Position numbers and translations under genes: made by a program. This document shows positions 58,066 to 64,000 of a stretch of DNA of 64,000 bases, one piece after another. Source of the stretch: Sedimentisphaerales bacterium. GTDB lineage: Bacteria; Planctomycetota; Phycisphaerae; Sedimentisphaerales; SM23-30. The notes beneath the pieces are model-generated. The model worked only from the letters and a program-made list of their open reading frames with translations, did no database searches and was not told where the DNA came from. The stretch spans positions 34,521 through 98,520 of the forward strand of contig JAFGSR010000168.1 of NCBI GenBank assembly GCA_016934515.1, written 5' to 3'. Each line of letters begins with the position of its first letter. Position 1 is the stretch's first letter.

Positions 58066-60333
58066 TTACGCCTTGCCCAACATCGCCAGTACCGCAGCGC
58101 TGATCTTCTCCGCGTTAGGCATATTCTCCGCTTCCAGAGTCGGCGCCATCGGCGGTGGCACTTCACAAGCCGCAACCAGTTCAATCGGCGCATCCAGATA
58201 ATCGAACGCCTTCTTCTGAATCTGATTGATAATATGTTCGCCAAAACAGCCCGTCCCCGGCGCCTGCGAAACCACGCAGCCGTAATTTGTCTTCTTGATC
58301 GACTCGATTATCGTCTCCACATCCAACGGTATCAGGCTTCTGACATCGATAACTTCCGCGTCCACTCCCTTGCCCGCCAGTATCTCCGCCGCCTTGGCCG
58401 CTTCCAATGCCAGATACGAATAAGCCATAATCGTAACATCCGCACCTTCCCGACGAATCGCCGCCTTACCAAACGGCACCAGATGTTCTCCTTCCGGCAC
58501 AACACCGCGGTCGCCGTACAGCAACTGATGCTCAATGAAAATCACCGGATTGTCATCCCGAATCGCCGTCTTCAGCATCCCTTTAACATCCGCCGGCGTC
58601 GAAGGCACCACCACTTTCAGACCCGGTATCTGCGTCGCAATCGCTTCCAGACTTTGCGAGTGCTGGCCGGCGTAACCTTTACCGCCCCCGATCGTCGTCC
58701 GGCAAACCATCGGTATCACCGCTTTGCCACCGAACATATACTTGTTTTTCGCCGCCTGATTACCCAACTGGTCCATCGCCATCGGCATGAAATCAATATA
58801 CATCAACTCGCAAACCGGCCGCATCCCCGTCATCGCCATCCCCACCGCCGAACCACAGATTGCCACCTCTGATATCGCGGTGTTGAACACTCGCTCACCC
58901 CCGAATATCTCATACAGCCCCGCCGTCGCCGCAAACGCTCCACCGTGTTCCGCCACGTCTTCACCATAAAACACCACCCGCTTGTCCCGCAGCATCTCTT
59001 CGGTCATCGCTTCCAACACCGCCCGCCGGTAGGGCATGCTACCCTTATTATCCCGATAATTCTGAATCGCATCAGCGTTGTAATCCTTCGTCGCCAGATC
59101 CGCCGAAATCCCGTCACTGGTTGAATCGCTGTACAAACCTTCATAAATCGTCGAAGCTTCCGGATAAGCACTATTCGCCGCCGCAATGGTGATTTGCTCC
59201 ATCTCCGCGTAAACCCGCTTCTCAGTGTCCTCCACCTCTTGCGGTTCCATAACTCCCGACTTGACCAACTCCTGCTTAATTTGCCCGATCGCGTCTTCAC
59301 ACTTCCAGGCTTCAATCTCTTCTTCACTACGATACTTATTCTGATCGCTCAATGAATGGCCCATGTAACGGTAAGTCTTCACCTCCAGCAGCACCGGACC
59401 TTCACCCTTGCGACAAATCTCCGCCGCCCGTGCCACCGCGTCACGCACCGCCAGCACATCCATGCCGTTAACCACTTCCGCATGCATCCCCTTCTCGTTG
59501 TAAGCCCAGCCCCGCCGCGCCAGATAATCGATCCCCGTAACTTCGCCCGTACTGCGACCGGTCATCCCGAAACCATTGTTCTCAATATAAAAAATCACCG
59601 GCACGCCCCGCTCAAACTGACCCATGCACGCCATGTTCAGCGATTCGCAGAATACCCCGTTGTTACTCGCCCCGTCACCAAAGAAACATAACGTTACCCG
59701 ATCCTTTTTCTGCAGCATCATCGAAATCCCCGCCCCAGTAGCAATCGGAATACTCCCGCCCACAATCGCGTTGGCGCCCAGGTGCCCCACGTTGAAATCG
59801 GCAATGTGCATTCCGCCGCCACGCCCCCGGCAGTAACCCTCTTCCTTGCCCATGAACTCCGTCATCGTCCGGTACATGTGCACGTCCAGCGCCTGGCCCA
59901 GCAACGTCTTTTTATCACTTTTGTAACTCACCTCAGCGATAAAACTATTCAACTGCTTATCGTTCATCTCCCGCAGCGCAAAAGCACTCTTGGCGATCCC
60001 GTGCCCGTGTCCGCGATGGCTGCTCGTAATGTAGTCGTCCGCCTTCAATGCCGCGTTCGCTCCCACCGCCGACGCTTCCTGACCGATCGACAGGTGCGTC
60101 GCCCCGGAAAACCGATACCCTTCAAAAGGCACCAACTCACCGCTACGCAGTTTCACGATCATCGTCTCAAACGCCCGAATCGCCAACATCTGCTCGTAAA
60201 GGAAAATCGCATCCTTTTTCGTCATACCGCCCTTGAGTTCTTGCGCAAGCGATTTGTTGTATTGAAAACAGGGTACCTCACCAAAAGTAAGTTTTTTAGG
60301 CTTGAAATCCGGACACTGAATCAAATTTTTCAT
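58066..60333 (-). CDS. 2-oxoacid dehydrogenase E1, alpha-beta fusion
   Basis: 755 residues; usually two proteins. Residues 40-400 are E1-alpha with the thiamine diphosphate motif GDGASNNGVFCESLN (219-233). Residues ~430-755 are E1-beta (VVFYGEDVAEHGG, FNTAISEVAICGSAVGMAM, PGTGCFGEHI). It decarboxylates a 2-oxoacid (pyruvate, acetoin-like or branched) and hands the acyl group to the E2 lipoyl arm. Substrate cannot be read from the sequence. Divergent from a DeoR-type regulator gene. Confidence 0.95.
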   Translation of the reverse strand: MKNLIQCPDFKPKKLTFGEVPCFQYNKSLAQELKGGMTKKDAIFLYEQMLAIRAFETMIVKLRSGELVPFEGYRFSGATHLSIGQEASAVGANAALKADDYITSSHRGHGHGIAKSAFALREMNDKQLNSFIAEVSYKSDKKTLLGQALDVHMYRTMTEFMGKEEGYCRGRGGGMHIADFNVGHLGANAIVGGSIPIATGAGISMMLQKKDRVTLCFFGDGASNNGVFCESLNMACMGQFERGVPVIFYIENNGFGMTGRSTGEVTGIDYLARRGWAYNEKGMHAEVVNGMDVLAVRDAVARAAEICRKGEGPVLLEVKTYRYMGHSLSDQNKYRSEEEIEAWKCEDAIGQIKQELVKSGVMEPQEVEDTEKRVYAEMEQITIAAANSAYPEASTIYEGLYSDSTSDGISADLATKDYNADAIQNYRDNKGSMPYRRAVLEAMTEEMLRDKRVVFYGEDVAEHGGAFAATAGLYEIFGGERVFNTAISEVAICGSAVGMAMTGMRPVCELMYIDFMPMAMDQLGNQAAKNKYMFGGKAVIPMVCRTTIGGGKGYAGQHSQSLEAIATQIPGLKVVVPSTPADVKGMLKTAIRDDNPVIFIEHQLLYGDRGVVPEGEHLVPFGKAAIRREGADVTIMAYSYLALEAAKAAEILAGKGVDAEVIDVRSLIPLDVETIIESIKKTNYGCVVSQAPGTGCFGEHIINQIQKKAFDYLDAPIELVAACEVPPPMAPTLEAENMPNAEKISAAVLAMLGKA

Positions 60334-60529
60334 TCTCGTTAACTCTCCAATTCCTTAATTTTGTCACTTTCGCGGTCAAAAATACCGCATCATTCTGCGG
60401 CTCCCATTTCCAGGCTACAAAACCGCTTTTCGCCAAACAATAATAACTCCTATCCAATCACAGTCAATCAAAACATCAATTCTACCAAATCTGCAATATT
60501 TGTCAATAATATTGCAAAAAAACTGGCAT

Positions 60530-60552
60530 ATTTTGCAAAATTAGCTTATAAT
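60530..60552. promoter_or_regulatory. Palindromic operator and -10 in the E1/deoR intergenic region
   Basis: A perfect 12-bp palindrome ATTTTGCAAAAT (60530-60541) lies directly before TATAAT (60547-60552), the -10 of the regulator gene. A related half, ATTGCAAAA, is at about 60511-60519. Likely operator of the DeoR protein, controlling itself and the E1-E2 operon. Confidence 0.55.
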
Positions 60553-60562
60553 TAAGCACGTA

Positions 60563-61333
60563 ATGAGACAAAGACAGCAAAAAATCCTGGCTCACGTTCA
60601 AAAAGTCGGCGTATCTTCCCTGACTGAATTGGCGCAAATGTTTAGCGTATCAGAATTTACCATTCGACGCGACATCGATTACCTCTCCCAGGCCCGCTTA
60701 CTGGTCAAGGTAAAGGGCGGTGCCCAGCGCATCGAAACGCCCACCCATTTCCGCGAAGCTCACCTCCCCAGCAGAATGCAGATTAACCTGGCCGAAAAGG
60801 AAAAAATCGCCGCCAAAGCACTCGAGTTCATCCACCCCGGCGACACCATCTTCCTCGACGGCTCCAGCACCATCACCTGTTTCGCCCGCGCCCTCGCCGG
60901 TTGCTGCCGTGACATCACCGTCGTCACCAATTCCATCCTGGTTACGCTTGAGCTTTCCGAAGCCAACGAAATCCGCGTCATTGGCCTGGGCGGCATCTTC
61001 GATAACGAAACCTTCTCCTACGTCGGGTTCGACGTCGATCTCTCCCCGGAATCCTTCCACGTTGACAAAGCTTTTTTCTCCTGCACCGGCTTCGTTCCCG
61101 AACAGGGCACCTTCGAAAACGCCGCCTTCAATCGCAACACCAAACGGCTCATGGCTATGTGGGCCGAAAAAGTCTTCCTACTAATCGATTCATCAAAATT
61201 CGGAAAACGCGCCCTCGCCGGGGTACTCGACACCGATCAGATCGATACCGTTATCACCGATAAAATTCAATCACCACAAATCATCAACTCATTGAAAAAT
61301 CACCTCGTCAAACTCATCTCCACCGATAAATAA
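60563..61333 (+). CDS. DeoR-family transcriptional regulator
   Basis: 256 residues. VSSLTELAQMFSVSEFTIRR (16-36) is the DeoR winged helix-turn-helix, followed by the effector-binding sugar-phosphate-isomerase-like domain (GDTIFLDGSSTITCFARAL; VVTNSILVTLEL; DKAFFSCTGFVPEQGTFENA). Divergent from the 2-oxoacid dehydrogenase genes, which it may control through the palindrome in between. Leader of the transcript is very short (~5-10 nt after the -10). Confidence 0.93.
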   Translation: MRQRQQKILAHVQKVGVSSLTELAQMFSVSEFTIRRDIDYLSQARLLVKVKGGAQRIETPTHFREAHLPSRMQINLAEKEKIAAKALEFIHPGDTIFLDGSSTITCFARALAGCCRDITVVTNSILVTLELSEANEIRVIGLGGIFDNETFSYVGFDVDLSPESFHVDKAFFSCTGFVPEQGTFENAAFNRNTKRLMAMWAEKVFLLIDSSKFGKRALAGVLDTDQIDTVITDKIQSPQIINSLKNHLVKLISTDK

Positions 61334-61350
61334 TTGACTTGTTGGGCGGC

Positions 61351-61379
61351 TAACTTGAATGTATAGGAATTTGTATTTC
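61351..61379 (+). repeat. Dispersed repeat, copy 2
   Basis: TAACTTGAATGTATAGGAAT then TTGTATTTC; one difference from the - strand copy at 35079-35107. The rest of 61334-61499 holds no gene. Confidence 0.6.
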
Positions 61380-61499
61380 GCTGTTTCCGAAAACCGTAGC
61401 GACCAACGGGAGCGTCGAAACTTCTCGTGGATCGCGGCGAATCCGGTCCAGCGAAAGCTGGTAAATTGTTACCCACGCAGCTTTTGCTTGCATCTCCGT

Positions 61500-62891
61500 T
61501 TATTCCGGTTGACTTCTTAAATATGCACCACAATTAAGCATTTCCTTCTGCAGCTTGTGTACATCCAGGTCCACCGGCGAAACTTTTTCCCGGATACACA
61601 TCTTGGCCGCTCGTCCGGCCGCTTCACCCATCGCCATGCACGTTGACATCACCCGAATCGCCGCCATAGCTTCGTGGGTCGTCGATATGCTTCGCCCGGC
61701 AACAAGCAGGTTCTCCACTTGCTGCGGAACCAGCGATCGATAAGGAATGTCGTAGCAATCACCGCACCACTCCAGCTTACAATCATTACCATCGGGACTA
61801 TGCAGGTCGATAGGATAGCTCCCCACCGCAATTGCGTCATCAAATCGGCAACAGTTCCGAATGTCATCGCCGGTCATTGTGTACTGTCCTACTATCCGTC
61901 GAGTCTCGCGGATGCCCAAAAAAGGTGCCACTTTCGACACAAAAGCTTTTTCAAAACCCGGCACATAGCCGACCAGATACCTAAACAGATCGTCGATTTG
62001 ACCCCGTGTTTCAATCTCACCGGCCGTCAGACTACGAGATTCGGTGCCGTCGATCCCCTTGACCCTCGTCATGTTAATCCAGACTTCACCTTCCCGAAGC
62101 CCGCTGATGATAATCGTTCGCTCATTCGGAATAACAAATCCCTCGGCTCGCGCTTGGGTAATTAGTTTTCGCAGACCCACCACGATGAACCGGCGGTTTT
62201 GGCCGAAATAACCAGCCGGGATAAAATCGGCATCGTAGGTCTCCGGCTCATTCGCCAGGCTCATTCGAAGCCGTTCGGTATCAACACCGCCCAGACAAAA
62301 CATCAGCGTAGGAGGCTGCATTTTCCCCTGTTCACTGCCTTTCTCGCACGGCACTCCCGATTGAAAAGCTACATCACCGTCTCCGGTCCCATCGATAATC
62401 AGATCAGCAAAAATTGCTTCTCGCCCCGACTTGCTCTCGACAATCAAAGCTCCGATCCGATTGCCATCCATCAAAACTCCGCAGAACATGGTGTTTAGCA
62501 TCAGATCGACGCCGCGTTCAGCGAGCATCTCCAGCCCGACCGCTTTAACCGCCTCCGGCTCAATCAGCGTCAAACTCACATGCAAAGGACACGCCTGATG
62601 TGGACCGGCGGCATTTCTCGCTTTCAATCGGTCAATTAGCTTCTGAGGCAAACCCGCAATGATGGGTTTACCCTTTTGGCTGAGAAATCCCAGGATCGGC
62701 AAACCAATTGTAAGGTTGCCCCCGACGAAGCCGCGATTTTCGATGAGAGCCACCTTCAAACCGTCCTCAGCCGCAGCTAGCGCCGCCATCATTCCAGCCG
62801 GACCCGCTCCAACCACTGCAACATCTACCTTCGCACAGACCGGCAACGTCTTCGCCGGTTCGAGAACCGTTTGGGCTTCGTGAATTTCCAT
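61500..62891 (-). CDS. FAD-dependent oxidoreductase
   Basis: 463 residues. VDVAVVGAGPAGMMAAL (23-39) is the FAD Rossmann motif, E51 binds the ribose, and IDGTGDGDVAFQSGVPCE is the second conserved block of the FAD_oxidored family (pfam12831 type). The C-terminal RSISTTHEAMAAIRVMSTCM also fits. In planctomycetes such proteins are often linked to polysaccharide or alcohol oxidation, but the substrate is unknown. It lies 22 nt downstream of the EEP-family gene, same strand, so the two are probably an operon. Confidence 0.88.
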   Translation of the reverse strand: MEIHEAQTVLEPAKTLPVCAKVDVAVVGAGPAGMMAALAAAEDGLKVALIENRGFVGGNLTIGLPILGFLSQKGKPIIAGLPQKLIDRLKARNAAGPHQACPLHVSLTLIEPEAVKAVGLEMLAERGVDLMLNTMFCGVLMDGNRIGALIVESKSGREAIFADLIIDGTGDGDVAFQSGVPCEKGSEQGKMQPPTLMFCLGGVDTERLRMSLANEPETYDADFIPAGYFGQNRRFIVVGLRKLITQARAEGFVIPNERTIIISGLREGEVWINMTRVKGIDGTESRSLTAGEIETRGQIDDLFRYLVGYVPGFEKAFVSKVAPFLGIRETRRIVGQYTMTGDDIRNCCRFDDAIAVGSYPIDLHSPDGNDCKLEWCGDCYDIPYRSLVPQQVENLLVAGRSISTTHEAMAAIRVMSTCMAMGEAAGRAAKMCIREKVSPVDLDVHKLQKEMLNCGAYLRSQPE

Positions 62892-62913
62892 TGCATCCTC
62901 TATTTTCAGGCTG

Positions 62914-63879
62914 TCAAATGCTCTTGGTTGCTTCCCCGCTAGGCTTCAAAATTACCTCCGCCGAAAGGAAGTAATGATCGCTCGGATAACGCCCGTTGCG
63001 CTGATCTAAAATTAACTTAGAGGCGATCGGTTGCACTGCTCCGTAGCAGAATATAAAGTCGATCTTTCCCGTTTTTGCCTTGGAAGCATATTTCGGCCCC
63101 CAGAAACGATGGTAAGTGAATCCGGGATCTTCAGGACCGTTCACAGCCGTGTAGCTGTCGATCCAGCCGGCATCTTTGATGACTTTGATCGGTGCCGTGG
63201 TGGCATCGGTATTCAGATCGCCGCTCAGAATCTGGGGCGTCTCGGGATAGGCCCCGGCAGCTTCCATCAGCACCCGCGCCTGTTCTTGCCGAGCCACCAC
63301 TCCTTTGTGATCGAAGTGTGTGTTCCAATAGCGAAACACTTCACCGGAGGCCCGATCTTTCAGATCCATCCAGTTAGCAAACCTCGGCCGCAGCGAATCC
63401 CACGAAATGGAACCGGCTATGTGTGGCGTTTCCGAAAGCCAATAGCCTCCGCAAGTAATCACCTCGTAACGAGCCTTGGAGTAAAGAATAGCGTTAAGCG
63501 GATTATACACCGGCCCCGGAATAGCTTGACCAAAACTCCCGAACTCCGGCAGTTGGCATTTCAGATAATCAAGCTGAATACCGTAGCATTCTTGCAGCCC
63601 AATCAGATCCGCCTTTTGCGTACGCATTACCTCCACGCAAAACTCCTTACGAGCCTCCCAACCGTTGCCCTCCTTATCGTCCTGTGGAAGTGGTGTGCGT
63701 ATATTGCAGGCAAGAATCTTATGCTTCCGCGACGGTGTCTTGACGGACTCATCAGCCTCAACCTTGGCCGACTGATCCGCTTTAGCCTTGACCGAGCCGA
63801 CCAGCAAAGGCATTGCCACCGCCGCTGCCGTTTTGATAAACATTCTTCGTTCTATAATGATAGGACTTGATGGTTTCAT
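62914..63879 (-). CDS. Tat-exported endonuclease/exonuclease/phosphatase-family protein
   Basis: 321 residues. ERRMFIKTAAAVAMPLLVG (10-28) is a twin-arginine signal. The mature part shows EEP-fold motifs: KILACNIRTP, DLIGLQECYG (metal-binding Glu), YWNTHFDHKG, QILSGDLNTD (catalytic Asp-x-Asn) and YPSDHYFLSAEV (final Asp-His). All active-site residues are present. It likely cleaves phosphodiesters or phosphomonoesters outside the cytoplasm; exact substrate unknown. Confidence 0.92.
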   Translation of the reverse strand: MKPSSPIIIERRMFIKTAAAVAMPLLVGSVKAKADQSAKVEADESVKTPSRKHKILACNIRTPLPQDDKEGNGWEARKEFCVEVMRTQKADLIGLQECYGIQLDYLKCQLPEFGSFGQAIPGPVYNPLNAILYSKARYEVITCGGYWLSETPHIAGSISWDSLRPRFANWMDLKDRASGEVFRYWNTHFDHKGVVARQEQARVLMEAAGAYPETPQILSGDLNTDATTAPIKVIKDAGWIDSYTAVNGPEDPGFTYHRFWGPKYASKAKTGKIDFIFCYGAVQPIASKLILDQRNGRYPSDHYFLSAEVILKPSGEATKSI

Positions 63880-64000
63880 CTCTTACGCCTTTCTTATTCT
63901 GATCTTTAACAAAATATTTTTGGATCAACTCGGAAAAAGTTGGTTGATTGAGAGGAAAAAATGGTTTATTGCCCGGCTAAAGTTTATCGCCTTATTGCCA

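Overview
The window looks like a chromosome segment of a Phycisphaerae-type planctomycete (my inference, possibly Sedimentisphaerales). The markers are an LEPR-x-LL motif near the N-terminus of a 4203-residue secreted protein, a PEP-CTERM protein, a dockerin-like repeat at the end of a secreted beta-helix protein, and frequent long surface proteins.

Region 1 (1-21542, all + strand) is one end of a tailed-phage genome. From left to right it holds: the end of a probable DNA-hypermodification glycosyltransferase, a RarA-C-like protein, an AAA+ ATPase with a zinc-ribbon/vWA-like partner, both terminase subunits, a gpW-like joiner, the portal, a protease-capsid fusion, a DUF2190 protein, neck and tail-completion proteins, a methyltransferase, a tail tube protein, two overlapping tail-assembly chaperone frames (the first with an in-frame amber codon), a tape measure protein and three tail-tip proteins. 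No integrase, lysin or attachment site is seen here, so the element is cut by the window edge or by decay.

Region 2 (21549-29324) is a complete-looking type I-E CRISPR-Cas locus on the - strand: a 17-repeat array, cas2, cas1, cas6e, cas5e, cas7e, cse2, cse1 and a 47-codon ORF. There is no cas3 in the window. Cas5e instead carries a C-terminal HNH nuclease domain with all metal and catalytic ligands visible. The 47-codon ORF sits where cas3 normally lies and begins with a YAHS motif like the start of Cas3 HD domains. The locus is bracketed by two ~64-bp imperfect direct repeats, and the promoter (TATAAT) is overlapped by a dyad. This is the most interesting system in the window: a Cascade that probably cuts DNA with its own HNH subunit rather than by recruiting Cas3. 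From memory, Cas5-HNH type I-E variants were reported in 2023, so the architecture is rare rather than wholly unknown.

Region 3 (29700-35340) holds a PEP-CTERM protein, a large secreted propeller/beta-helix/dockerin protein, a small Cro-type HTH gene, and a mobile-element scar: repeats of TGTAGGAAG and a tRNA-Pro(CGG) gene broken at the anticodon loop.

Region 4 (35460-64000) is core and surface chromosome: rsmB and fmt, an exported HEAT-repeat protein with a degenerate receiver domain, a TPR-like membrane protein, the 4203-residue matrix protein with a C-terminal metzincin site, a corrinoid protein with an upstream CRP/FNR-type site, a siroheme/cobalamin pathway enzyme, a 2-oxoacid dehydrogenase E1 (alpha-beta fusion) and E2 (double lipoyl, double binding domain) pair divergent from a DeoR regulator, an FAD oxidoreductase and a Tat-exported EEP-family hydrolase.
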